Below are positions 7,944 through 15,410 of a DNA stretch of 18,057 nucleotides, piece after piece. Source of the stretch: an uncultured Gammaproteobacteria bacterium. GTDB lineage: Bacteria; Pseudomonadota; Gammaproteobacteria; Ga0077536. The notes below the pieces were generated by a model. It did no database searches, was not told the origin of the DNA, and was given only the letters and a program-made list of their open reading frames with translations. Made by a program: the position numbers and the translations under genes. The stretch is from the NCBI GenBank assembly GCA_903866355.1, contig CAIPNE010000169.1:1-18057 (forward strand), written 5' to 3'. The first letter of the stretch is position 1; each line of letters begins with the position of its first letter.

Positions 7944-10193
7944 ATGATCGAAAATTTGCATGCTCTTTCGCTAAGTTTGTTGCCCGCCGATTGGCGGGCA
8001 GTCGTCGCCACGCGTCTGGCGCCCGAGGAGTCGGTGCGCGCCTGTTGTGAAACCGACCTAACCCCGGATCTGCGTTATGCCGCCGGTGTGCTGGTGCTCA
8101 CCACGCAGCGCCTGTTGCATCTGGCACACGCGGAGCCTGAACACGAGTGGCCTATCGGTACCGATTTGACCCTCAGCCACTCCGACTATGCGGGCGTCGG
8201 GCTAGTGGAGGTTGCGCGGGGAACCACCCGGCTCGCCGTCGTGAGGTTCAGTCTCGCGCACACCCTCAGTGCGGCCCATGTGGTGGCAGAGCTCGAACGC
8301 CTACGTTTGGATGGCGGACTGCCGGGCGTGCCGCCCAGCTTGTGCCCAGAATGCCATTCGCCTCTCGCGCCTGCGTCCGGCGGGTGTTCGGCCTGCGCTC
8401 ATGAGATCGATACCCCACCATCAACCTGGACTTTGTTCCGACTTTGGCGCTTCGCAAGACCCTACCGCACGCAGCTCTTTTTGGGCTTCCTGTGCACTTT
8501 GGGGTCGACTTTTGCGACCTTAATCCCACCCTATCTCACTATGCCGTTGATGGACAAGGTGCTCATTCCTTTCCAGAACGGCACGCCCATCGACCAATCG
8601 CGCCTGATTCTATACCTCGGTGGGTTGTTGTGTGCAGCCCTATTTGCGTGGGTATTGGGTTGGGCAAGAACCTACCTGCTGGCGCTCGTGTCTGAGCGGA
8701 TCGGGGCCGATTTACGCACCACCACGTTTAACCATTTGCTGGGCTTGTCGTTGGAATATTTCGGCGGCAAACGCACCGGGGATCTCATCAGTCGCTTAGG
8801 TTCAGAGAGCGACCGCATCTGTGTTTTTCTGTCCCTGCACGCGCTGGATTTCGCCACCGACGTGTTGGTTATCCTCATGACCGCGGCCATTTTGTTTTCC
8901 ATTGATCCTTGGCTGGCACTGACCACCCTGCTGCCCTTGCCGTTTATTGCCTGGATGATTCACGCCGTGCGTGACCGTTTGCGAACGGGTTTCGAGAAGC
9001 TCATGCGGGTGTGGTCGGAGGTTGCCAATGTCTTGTCGGACACTATCCCCGGCATTCGCGTGGTGAAGGCCTTCGCGCAAGAAGAACGCGAGAGCAAACG
9101 CTTTCTGGTCGCCAACCAATACAACCTCGCGCTCAATGATCGTCTGAACAAAACATGGGCGCTGTTCGCGCCGACCGTGAGCCTATTGACCGAGGTCGGG
9201 CTGTTGGTCGTCTGGGGCTTCGGGATTTTCCAAATTTCCCGGCACGAGATCACCGTGGGCGTTCTCACCGCTTTTCTGGCTTACATCGGGCGCTTCTACG
9301 CACGCCTCGACTCCATGAGCCGCATCGTTTCTAACACCCAAAAGGCGGCAGCTGCCGCGAAGCGTATTTTCGATATTCTCGATCATGTTTCGAGTGTTCC
9401 TGAACCGCGCCAGCCGGTGACTTTGCCGGTCGTGCGGGGCAGCATCGAGCTGCGTGGTGTGGGTTTTCGCTACGGCAGCCGGCAGGTGCTGCGGGGGATT
9501 AGTCTGGATATCGCACCGGGGGAGATGATTGGTTTAGTGGGCCAAAGTGGTTCGGGTAAAAGCACGCTGGTTAACCTGATGTGCCGTTTCTATGATGTCG
9601 CCGAAGGAGAAATTCTGCTCGATGGCGTGGATATCCGAAACCTCACGCTAGCGTCTTTTCGCTCGCATATCGGCTTAGTGCTCCAAGAACCTTTTCTCTT
9701 TTTTGGCACCGTGGCGGACAACATCGCCTACGGCAAGCCGGCCGCCACCCGGGCAGAAATTGTGGCGGCTGCGCGGGCCGCCCATGCGCACGATTTCATT
9801 CTGCGCTTGCCGCAGAGCTACGATTCCCTGGTGGGGGAACGTGGCCAGGGGTTGTCGGGCGGCGAACGCCAACGCATTTCCATTGCGCGTGCGTTGCTCA
9901 TCAATCCGCGCATTCTCATTCTCGATGAGGCGACTTCTTCGGTGGACACCGAAACCGAGAAAGAAATTCAGCGTGCGCTGGAAAATCTAGTCCGTGGCCG
10001 GACCACCATTGCCGTCGCCCACCGCCTCTCCACGTTGCGCAAGGCCGACCGCCTAGTGGTGTTGGACCGTGGGCGAGTGGCCGAGATTGGCAGCCACACT
10101 AATTTGCTGGCGCAGGATGGTATTTACGCCCGGCTCTATCAGGCTCAACTACGACAACATGAGGACGGCGATATGGCTGACGCCCAGTCATGA
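7944..10193 (+). CDS. ABC exporter half-transporter with N-terminal PH-like and zinc-ribbon region, cyanophycin-linked
   Basis: A 749-residue type I (ABCB-like) exporter with TMD and NBD fused. Residues 1-125 form a soluble domain containing VLVLTTQRLLHL, a tryptophan-bearing strand and a final helix (AAHVVAELERL), resembling bacterial PH-like domains. A ribbon follows with C134-x2-C137 and C148-x2-C151. The membrane domain runs from about 163 to 460 (hydrophobic segments near 177-198, 222-247, 300-320, 325-340, 413-430, 437-450). The NBD has Walker A GQSGSGKST (533-541), Q-loop Q581, signature LSGGE (637-641), Walker B ILILDE (657-662) and H-loop H693, so it should hydrolyse ATP. It probably works as a homodimer in the inner membrane. 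The substrate is unknown; divergence from the cyanophycin synthetases suggests a link to cyanophycin or its dipeptide. Translation is coupled to the DUF1854 gene by an ATGA overlap. The extra N-terminal region is not found in ordinary MsbA-type exporters. Confidence 0.92.
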   Translation: MIENLHALSLSLLPADWRAVVATRLAPEESVRACCETDLTPDLRYAAGVLVLTTQRLLHLAHAEPEHEWPIGTDLTLSHSDYAGVGLVEVARGTTRLAVVRFSLAHTLSAAHVVAELERLRLDGGLPGVPPSLCPECHSPLAPASGGCSACAHEIDTPPSTWTLFRLWRFARPYRTQLFLGFLCTLGSTFATLIPPYLTMPLMDKVLIPFQNGTPIDQSRLILYLGGLLCAALFAWVLGWARTYLLALVSERIGADLRTTTFNHLLGLSLEYFGGKRTGDLISRLGSESDRICVFLSLHALDFATDVLVILMTAAILFSIDPWLALTTLLPLPFIAWMIHAVRDRLRTGFEKLMRVWSEVANVLSDTIPGIRVVKAFAQEERESKRFLVANQYNLALNDRLNKTWALFAPTVSLLTEVGLLVVWGFGIFQISRHEITVGVLTAFLAYIGRFYARLDSMSRIVSNTQKAAAAAKRIFDILDHVSSVPEPRQPVTLPVVRGSIELRGVGFRYGSRQVLRGISLDIAPGEMIGLVGQSGSGKSTLVNLMCRFYDVAEGEILLDGVDIRNLTLASFRSHIGLVLQEPFLFFGTVADNIAYGKPAATRAEIVAAARAAHAHDFILRLPQSYDSLVGERGQGLSGGERQRISIARALLINPRILILDEATSSVDTETEKEIQRALENLVRGRTTIAVAHRLSTLRKADRLVVLDRGRVAEIGSHTNLLAQDGIYARLYQAQLRQHEDGDMADAQS

Positions 10194-10657
10194 GCACGCA
10201 ATTCACGCTGGAACGCACACCGCGCGGGCGGCTGACACTGACTTTGGCCGATGGTTCTTGTCATCTCGACGTGCTGCCGGTGCGGGCATTCCCACTCACG
10301 GCGCCTAACGAGTTTGTCGCGATTGTCTCGACCCTCGGCCAAGAATTAGTCTGCATTGAGCGGCTGGACGAAATGCCGCTCGCCACGCAAAAACTACTGC
10401 TGGACGAGCTGGCACCGCGTGAATTTGTGCCACGCATTCTCAGTATTGAGAAAGTCTCGACCTTTGCCACACCCAGTGTGTGGACGCTGCAAACGGATCG
10501 CGGACCGACGCAGCTGACGCTCAAAGCCGAGGAAGACATCCGCCGTCTCGCCGGCGGGCGATTGCTCATTACCGACAGCCACGGTCTGCAATTTATGGTG
10601 GACGATCCGGCGGCGCTCGATCCGCGCTCTCGCCGCGCGTTGGAGCGTTTCCTTTAA
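10190..10657 (+). CDS. DUF1854 family protein, partner of the cyanophycin-linked ABC exporter
   Basis: A 155-residue soluble protein with no signal peptide or membrane segment. Recognisable features are the alternating strands of the N-terminal half (LTLADGSCHLDVLPVRAFPL, EFVAIVSTLGQELVCIERLDEM), the helix ATQKLLLDELAPREFVPRIL, and the C-terminal DIRRLAGGRLLITDSHGLQF with an acidic tail motif DDPAALDPRSRRALERFL. This matches DUF1854 as I recall it: a family of unknown function usually encoded next to an ABC transporter and cyanophycin synthetase genes. The ATG lies inside the last codons of the ABC gene (ATGA, 4-bp overlap), which points to translational coupling and fixed stoichiometry. A cytosolic accessory or regulatory subunit of the exporter is the simplest inference; no biochemical activity can be read from the sequence. 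Confidence 0.85.
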   Translation: MSTQFTLERTPRGRLTLTLADGSCHLDVLPVRAFPLTAPNEFVAIVSTLGQELVCIERLDEMPLATQKLLLDELAPREFVPRILSIEKVSTFATPSVWTLQTDRGPTQLTLKAEEDIRRLAGGRLLITDSHGLQFMVDDPAALDPRSRRALERFL

Positions 10658-10700
10658 GGGCCGGGCGGCGGCACCCCGCACACCGTCAGGCGGCTTCTTC

Positions 10701-11573
10701 TTAGAGGTCGCGCGCGCGTGTCACGATGTTGGCAATTTTCTCCAGATAGGGGGCAGCACCCTCGGCTAGCTCTTGGGTTTGCGTGCTGTAGAACATCACC
10801 AAACGTTGTGCACCGGCCTCGCGAAAGCCGCGCAGCGCGCTGTCCGACAACTTGCCATTTTCGGGATCCACAAAAGGACTGAGGCTGAGTGTTGCGGGAT
10901 CCCGGCCCTCCGCGCGGAACATCTCTTTGAGTTCGGCGGCCTCGCGGGCGAAGGCCACGGGATCGTTGGTTAAGGGGCACCAGCCATCGTAGCTACGTGC
11001 GATCCGGCGCAAAGCTTTCTCGCCGTGACCACCCAGCAGCAACGGCGGCCCGCCTGCTTGCAGCGGCTTAGGCTCGCTGCGTACCGGCGGGAAATTGACG
11101 TGCTGACCCGCATAGCTTGGATGGTCTTCAGTCCATAGCTTACGCATGGCCTCGGTCATCTCGCGCATCCGTTGCCAACGGGTACCAAAGTTGGCCCCCA
11201 TGATTTCGGTTTCTTCCTTCAGCCAGCCCGCGCCGATGCCAAGCAATACTCGCCCGCCCGTGTAGTAGTCGAGGCTGGCAATGGTTTTAGCCGTCACCAG
11301 CGTTTCACGCTCTGGCAGCAGGCAGATGCCCGTGGCCAGCTTGATGCGGGTAGTCGCCGCGCCGGCCACCATCAGCGCGATGAACGGATCGCTCCAACGA
11401 CCATAGTGCTCGGGTAGCGGGCCGCCGAAGGGATACGGTGTGTGGTCGCCACGAGGAATGATGGGATGTTCGGGAATCCACAGCGAGTCGCACCCGATTG
11501 CCTCGGCGCGCTGCGCAATCTGCGCCAGATTGCCTGACTGGTTTGTGGCGATCATCAAAAAACCAATATCCAT
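10701..11573 (-). CDS. LLM class (luciferase-like, F420- or FMN-dependent) oxidoreductase
   Basis: A 290-residue TIM-barrel flavin/deazaflavin oxidoreductase of the bacterial luciferase-like superfamily. Typical features are the N-terminal strand MDIGFLMIATNQSG, AEAIGCDSLWIPEH, the segment TTRIKLATGICLLPERETLVTAKTIASLD, GGRVLLGIGAGWLKEE, and PLLLGGHGEKALRRIARSYDGW near the cofactor phosphate. The overall pattern resembles the TIGR03619-type F420-dependent subfamily, but sequence alone does not separate F420 from FMN use. The start chosen is the ATG at 11573, preceded by AAGGA with a 7-nt gap; an upstream in-frame TTG at 11579 is less likely. It converges on the DUF1854 gene across 43 bp and diverges from the broken PQQ gene and ridA. 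The substrate is unknown and there is no clear functional link to the cyanophycin genes. Confidence 0.9.
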   Translation of the reverse strand: MDIGFLMIATNQSGNLAQIAQRAEAIGCDSLWIPEHPIIPRGDHTPYPFGGPLPEHYGRWSDPFIALMVAGAATTRIKLATGICLLPERETLVTAKTIASLDYYTGGRVLLGIGAGWLKEETEIMGANFGTRWQRMREMTEAMRKLWTEDHPSYAGQHVNFPPVRSEPKPLQAGGPPLLLGGHGEKALRRIARSYDGWCPLTNDPVAFAREAAELKEMFRAEGRDPATLSLSPFVDPENGKLSDSALRGFREAGAQRLVMFYSTQTQELAEGAAPYLEKIANIVTRARDL

Positions 11574-11646
11574 GGCCAAATCCTTCTAAGCGTGAGATGT
11601 TCCTAGTCTGGCACCGTTTCAGCCGTGCGGGAAAGAGGACGGAGCG

Positions 11647-11695
11647 AAGACATTTTTAAGTATAAAAAATATTAAAAATAATCGAAAAAAAGGAG
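11647..11695 (+). promoter_or_regulatory. AT-rich promoter-like island and Shine-Dalgarno ahead of the broken PQQ gene
   Basis: Positions 11653-11690 are 35/38 A or T in an otherwise GC-rich window. AAGACA (11647-11652), a 17-nt spacer and TATTAA (11670-11675) form a plausible sigma-70-type promoter with four of six matches in each box; TATAAA at 11661 is an alternative -10. AGGAG at 11691-11695 is a good ribosome binding site, 7 nt before a GTG (11703) and further from the ATG at 11715. It seems to be the surviving 5' control region of the dehydrogenase gene whose remnant follows, and could now drive ridA. Confidence 0.45.
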
Positions 11696-11702
11696 AATCT
11701 GC

Positions 11703-11944
11703 GTGCTCCGTCTTATGAAAGCTTTGGTCGTCCTGTGGATACGGCCAGCGGCAAAGTTCTGTGGGACGAGGACACCACCCAGCCGCTGACCACGGTCAAT
11801 CGCGTGGCTGCGCACGGGGGCTCGCTGAACGGGTCCGGGCCCGCTATCGCCAATGGCATGATCTACACGGTGTCGGGCTATGCCATGTGGAATAAATGGA
11901 TGCCCGGCAACGTGTTGATTGCTTGGAGCGTCGGTGGAAAATAA
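11703..11944 (+). pseudogene. C-terminal remnant of a PQQ-dependent (polyvinyl-alcohol-dehydrogenase-like) beta-propeller protein
   Basis: The last roughly 70 residues of a PQQ-binding beta-propeller dehydrogenase remain in frame from about 11735: DTASGKVLWDEDT is a propeller blade motif, followed by VAAHGGSLNGSGPAIANGMIYTVSGY and MPGNVLIAWSVGGK, the characteristic C-terminal end of quinoprotein alcohol dehydrogenases of the polyvinyl alcohol dehydrogenase type. Complete members have several hundred more residues and a signal peptide. Upstream, a Shine-Dalgarno sequence precedes GTG/ATG codons reading MKALVVL, which could be the first residues of a signal peptide, but this is in a different frame from the propeller fragment. 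The simplest reading is a gene collapsed by an internal deletion that joined its 5' end to its 3' end out of frame. The fragment cannot be a functional enzyme. A small gene (69 residues from the GTG at 11735) is possible but less likely. Confidence 0.75.
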
Positions 11945-11971
11945 CGTAAACCCAGTGAGGGAGGAGCGACC

Positions 11972-12370
11972 ATGATCAGACAAACAGTGGTGCCAGCAAG
12001 CATGCAGCACATCGTTGAGCGCTTTCACTACGCGCCTGCCGTGCGCATTGGTCCGTGGATTTACTGCGCAGGGCAGGTGGGGCGGGACGCTAATATGCGG
12101 GTCATTGAAGGGCTAGAAGCGCAGATTGTGCAGGCCTTTGAAAACGTGCGCACGGTGTTAAGTGAGGCCGGCGCAGGCTTTGAGCATGTTTATGCGATGA
12201 CGACTTACCATGTCGACATCCATAGCCAGCTCGAGCCTTTTATCCTGATCAAAGACCGCTACCTGCTGCGCCAAAATCCGCCCCCCACGTGGACCGGCTT
12301 AGGCGTGACGGCCTTAAGCTTTCCTGGGCAGTTGGTAGAAATCCAGGTCAATGCGTATCTGCCGGCCTAG
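11972..12370 (+). CDS. RidA/YjgF/UK114 family protein lacking the catalytic arginine
   Basis: A 132-residue member of the Rid superfamily, normally trimers with active sites at subunit interfaces. Family hallmarks: GPWIYCAGQVGRDANMRVIEG (27-47), EAQIVQAFENVRTVLSEAGAGFEHV, and the C-terminal LVEIQVNAYLP. In canonical RidA the PARS motif carries the arginine that binds the carboxylate of 2-aminoacrylate; here the aligned residues are PTWT, with W107 in the arginine position. Imine/enamine deamination as in E. coli RidA is therefore doubtful, and it belongs with the divergent Rid subgroups of unknown function. The ATG has a strong AGGAG (11962-11966) 5 nt upstream. It lies 27 bp after the PQQ remnant and may once have been in an operon with it. 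Confidence 0.9.
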   Translation: MIRQTVVPASMQHIVERFHYAPAVRIGPWIYCAGQVGRDANMRVIEGLEAQIVQAFENVRTVLSEAGAGFEHVYAMTTYHVDIHSQLEPFILIKDRYLLRQNPPPTWTGLGVTALSFPGQLVEIQVNAYLPA

Positions 12371-12397
12371 CGTTCTGGCCGGCGCGCGCGCGGGTTT
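12361..12397 (+). terminator. Hairpin overlapping the ridA stop codon, possible terminator
   Basis: GCCGGCC (12361-12367) and GGCCGGC (12377-12383) form a perfect 7-bp GC stem with a 9-nt loop that includes the ridA stop codon. Four Ts follow at 12394-12397, separated from the stem by a GC-alternating stretch. The T-tract is short and distant, so intrinsic termination is possible but weak. The location between two convergent genes fits. Confidence 0.3.
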
Positions 12398-12403
12398 TGA
12401 GAA

Positions 12404-15229
12404 TTAACCCGCGCCGATTTTTTGCTGGAGTAATTCGGCCTTTTCACGCTCCTCAAATTTGCGGGGCGCGGCGAGCAAGCGCTTTAGAATTTCCCGAGCC
12501 GGTGCCACGCTGCCGGTTTCTACTAGCGCGTAGGCGTAGTGATAAGCAATGCTTGGGTCGGCGCCGGCATCACGGTGTGCGCGTTCTAGCAGTTTTATCC
12601 CCCGCTGCAGGTTGCGCTCTTGGACTAAAATCCAGCCCAACGTATCCGCAGCCTCTGGACTGTCCGGCAACGCTGTGGCCGCCCGCTCCGCGAAGCTGAG
12701 CGCGCGCGGATCACCAGCGCGCTGATACAACCAAGCGAGATTGTTGAGTGCTATCGGGTTGTCGGGTGCGGTTTTCAGTAAGGCCTCAAACTGGGCTTGA
12801 GCTGCGGCAAATTGGCCCTGCGTCAACGCAAGTTCGCCCAAGTTGCCATGCACGGGAATATCGTCCGGGTGGGCGATTAGCCAGTGTGTGAGGCGCTCCT
12901 GCGCCCCTGACAAATCACCCGACGCCTGCAGTGCACCCGCCAGCTGGATGAGAATCCCGGTTGAGGGTTGCTTGTCGAAGGCCGCAGCGAAGGACTTCGC
13001 CGCCGCGGCATAATCGCCGTTTGCGGCGGCTAATTCGCCACTCGCCTGGTCGCCCAGCGCACTGGTGGGTCGGGCTTTTTGCAGGCGGGCCACGACCACT
13101 CGCGCGGCGTCTAAATGCTTGCTGCCAGCTTCCAGTCGATACCAGCCCCACAGCGCTTGGAGATCGTCTGGGTGAGTTTTTAAGAGCGCCTGATAAGTCT
13201 CACGCGCGGCGTCTATCTTCCCTAATTGACGGTAGGCTTCGGCCAGCATCAACGCGGCAGGGGCGAACGCCGGCGCTTCTTGATGCAACGCTATCAGCAG
13301 TTCGCGCGCTTTTTCAGGCTGTTGTGCGCCCAGTAATATCTGCGAGTACAGCAGCCGACTTTTCGGCTCGGTCGGGGCAATGTCGAAGGCTTCCCGCCCG
13401 TAACGCAAGGCCGTCGCACTATCGTGTTGCTGCAAACTATGCAGCGCCAGCATCCAGCGAGGTTGCGCGGCGCGGGGTTGCGCGATGGCCGCTTGTTCAA
13501 CGAGTCGTTGCGCATCTGCGCTCCGCCCTTCGCGGTCGGCCAGCAGCGCTAACGCCAGCGACGCGGACGTGTAAGCGGGGTCGGCCACCAGGGCTGCTTC
13601 GAGCTGGGCGCGTCCCTGTTTAACCTCTTTGCGGTTCAGTGCCAGCATGCCGGCGTTGGCCAACGCCGGCGCAAAGTTAGGGTCAATCGCGATGGCTTGC
13701 GCGAAACTGCGGGCGGCATCTTCGGGTCGTTTGGCTTGTCCCTGGGCGATCCCCAACAGGTTGAACGCCATGGCGTCTTTAGGCCGCAGTTTGACCAACG
13801 CTTGCGCCGATTCCACGGCCGCCTCTGATTGACCGACCATCACCTGCAAGTAGGCCAGCAATTGGCGAGGGGCGGCGTTATCTGGCGCGGCGGCGACCAA
13901 GCCTTCCAGCGCACTCAGGCCACCTGCGGTATCACCCGCCAGCACTTCACCGAGCGCTTTTTGGGCCTTCAGGCTGGGTGCATCTGGCGCCAGTGTTTGG
14001 GCGCGCGCCAGTGTGGCGGCACCGTTTTTAACATCGCCCGCCGCAAACTGCGCGTAACTCAGTAGCGCCAACAGGCCTGGATCGTCGCTCGCCTCACCAA
14101 TGATCGGCTGGAGCGCCGCAACGGCTTCCTTGGGGCGACCTAGTTCCAGCATCAGATGGGCATACAGTCGGGCGCCACCAGGGTGTTCTGGGTAGTTGGT
14201 GCGGAAAGTTTTTAGGTGGGCTTCGGCCTGGTTAAACTTTTTTTGATGCAGCTCTGCGTCCGCCAGCATGAGCAGCACTCGCGGGTTGTTCGGCATGAAC
14301 TTGATGATGTCGAGGAGGTCGGTTTCCGCCGCACCCCAGTTACGATCCGCATAGGCAACCGTGCCCTGTGCAAAACGAGTGTCTATGCTTTTGGGCGCTA
14401 CTTTCACCAATTCAGCTAACGCCACATGGGCTTCTTTGCCTTTGTTTTGGGCTAATAAGCTTTGGATTAGCCCCGCGTAGCCCTCTTCTTTGCGTGGCGC
14501 GTGGATGAGATTGGCGCGAAACGCGATCTCGGCAGCGGGGAAATTATTCTGCATCAGGGTAATTTTGCCACTCAAGAGCAGCGCTTCGGGGTCGTCCGGC
14601 GCCGCCTGCAATGCACTTTTTAGCGACTCAGCCGCGCCGGCCAAATCTTGCTGCGACAACGCCAGGCGCGTGGTGGCAAGCAAGAGGCTGGGTGCCTGCG
14701 GGTGCTCCACCATGGCCTTGGCCAGCATTTTTTTGGCTTGTGCGGTCTCGCCCAAGGCCAGCTGCGTCTGCGCCTCTAGTGCGAGGACCTCGGCGGTACG
14801 CTCACCGGTCCAAGTGTTGAGCGCAGCCAGCGCCTTTTTGGGTTCGCCGTTGCCTAAACGGGCACGCGCTAAGTCCAGTGCGAGTTCAGGATGGGTTGCT
14901 AGCAGTGGGCGGGCGCGCTCCAGTTCGATGATCGCCGGGGCCGCCTGCTTGAGATCCAGATAGATCTGCCCCAACCGCCAGCGAGCCAGCGTTTGTTGGG
15001 GATCAATTTGCAGTACGTTCTTGTATTGCAGCACGGCTTCGTTGAGGTGTCCGGCCAAGCGCGCTTCGTCGGCCACTTTTAACCAGGCGGCACTATCGTT
15101 GGCCCGCACATAACGCCATGCCAGCCAGCCGCTGCCACCGAGTGTGCTGAGTAGGAGGATGCTCCACACCCAGATGCGCGCACGACGACGGGGCACCGCT
15201 GGTGCGAGTTCGTCTTGGTCTTCGATCAT
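12404..15229 (-). CDS. Large membrane-anchored tetratricopeptide repeat protein, PrsT-like
   Basis: A 941-residue protein made almost wholly of TPR units. Residues 14-18 are basic (RRRAR) and 19-38 form a single transmembrane helix (IWVWSILLLSTLGGSGWLAW), so the N-terminus is cytosolic and about 900 residues lie in the periplasm. From residue 48 on, about twenty TPR-like helical hairpins follow; clear examples are EAVLQYKNVLQIDPQQTLAR, AARSFAQAIAIDPNFAPALA and AAQAQFEALLKTAPDNPIALNNLAWLYQRAG. The length and the first repeats (GHLNEAVLQYKNVLQ, RLGQIYLDL) resemble the PEP-CTERM/exopolysaccharide-associated TPR protein PrsT (around 900 residues), but PrsT is a lipoprotein and no lipobox cysteine is seen here. 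No exosortase or polysaccharide gene is in the window. A scaffold role in envelope or export processes is likely; a specific function is not assignable. The ATG start has AGGA 11 nt upstream. Confidence 0.88.
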   Translation of the reverse strand: MIEDQDELAPAVPRRRARIWVWSILLLSTLGGSGWLAWRYVRANDSAAWLKVADEARLAGHLNEAVLQYKNVLQIDPQQTLARWRLGQIYLDLKQAAPAIIELERARPLLATHPELALDLARARLGNGEPKKALAALNTWTGERTAEVLALEAQTQLALGETAQAKKMLAKAMVEHPQAPSLLLATTRLALSQQDLAGAAESLKSALQAAPDDPEALLLSGKITLMQNNFPAAEIAFRANLIHAPRKEEGYAGLIQSLLAQNKGKEAHVALAELVKVAPKSIDTRFAQGTVAYADRNWGAAETDLLDIIKFMPNNPRVLLMLADAELHQKKFNQAEAHLKTFRTNYPEHPGGARLYAHLMLELGRPKEAVAALQPIIGEASDDPGLLALLSYAQFAAGDVKNGAATLARAQTLAPDAPSLKAQKALGEVLAGDTAGGLSALEGLVAAAPDNAAPRQLLAYLQVMVGQSEAAVESAQALVKLRPKDAMAFNLLGIAQGQAKRPEDAARSFAQAIAIDPNFAPALANAGMLALNRKEVKQGRAQLEAALVADPAYTSASLALALLADREGRSADAQRLVEQAAIAQPRAAQPRWMLALHSLQQHDSATALRYGREAFDIAPTEPKSRLLYSQILLGAQQPEKARELLIALHQEAPAFAPAALMLAEAYRQLGKIDAARETYQALLKTHPDDLQALWGWYRLEAGSKHLDAARVVVARLQKARPTSALGDQASGELAAANGDYAAAAKSFAAAFDKQPSTGILIQLAGALQASGDLSGAQERLTHWLIAHPDDIPVHGNLGELALTQGQFAAAQAQFEALLKTAPDNPIALNNLAWLYQRAGDPRALSFAERAATALPDSPEAADTLGWILVQERNLQRGIKLLERAHRDAGADPSIAYHYAYALVETGSVAPAREILKRLLAAPRKFEEREKAELLQQKIGAG

Positions 15230-15292
15230 CTTTTTTTAGATCCTGAAAAGGCTTTTCATGTTGTCGGCAGAGCGGAGGGTTCTCTGGAGCCC

Positions 15293-15330
15293 ATTTAGGC
15301 TGAGGGCAGGGCAGTTGGGCCGGCCTAAAT
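15293..15330. repeat. Inverted repeat between the permease and TPR genes
   Basis: ATTTAGGC (15293-15300) and GCCTAAAT (15323-15330) are perfect 8-bp inverted repeats with a 22-nt GC-rich spacer. They lie in the 181-bp gap, about 65 bp upstream of the TPR gene start and downstream of the permease stop. On the plus strand TTT follows, but no plus-strand gene ends here. It could be an operator for the TPR gene or a minor hairpin; chance occurrence is also reasonable. Confidence 0.3.
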
Positions 15331-15410
15331 TTTGTTGCCACCGACGCTCGCTCCGCCGGACTGCCCGTCGAGTATGGCGTATCCGGGGATTGCAGGCGCC
15401 GCGTCCGGCG

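Noticed and set aside
12961..13623. 220-residue plus-strand open frame opposite the TPR gene
   Set aside because: Antisense shadow with Arg/Pro-rich composition and no recognisable domain; the TPR gene on the other strand is unambiguous.
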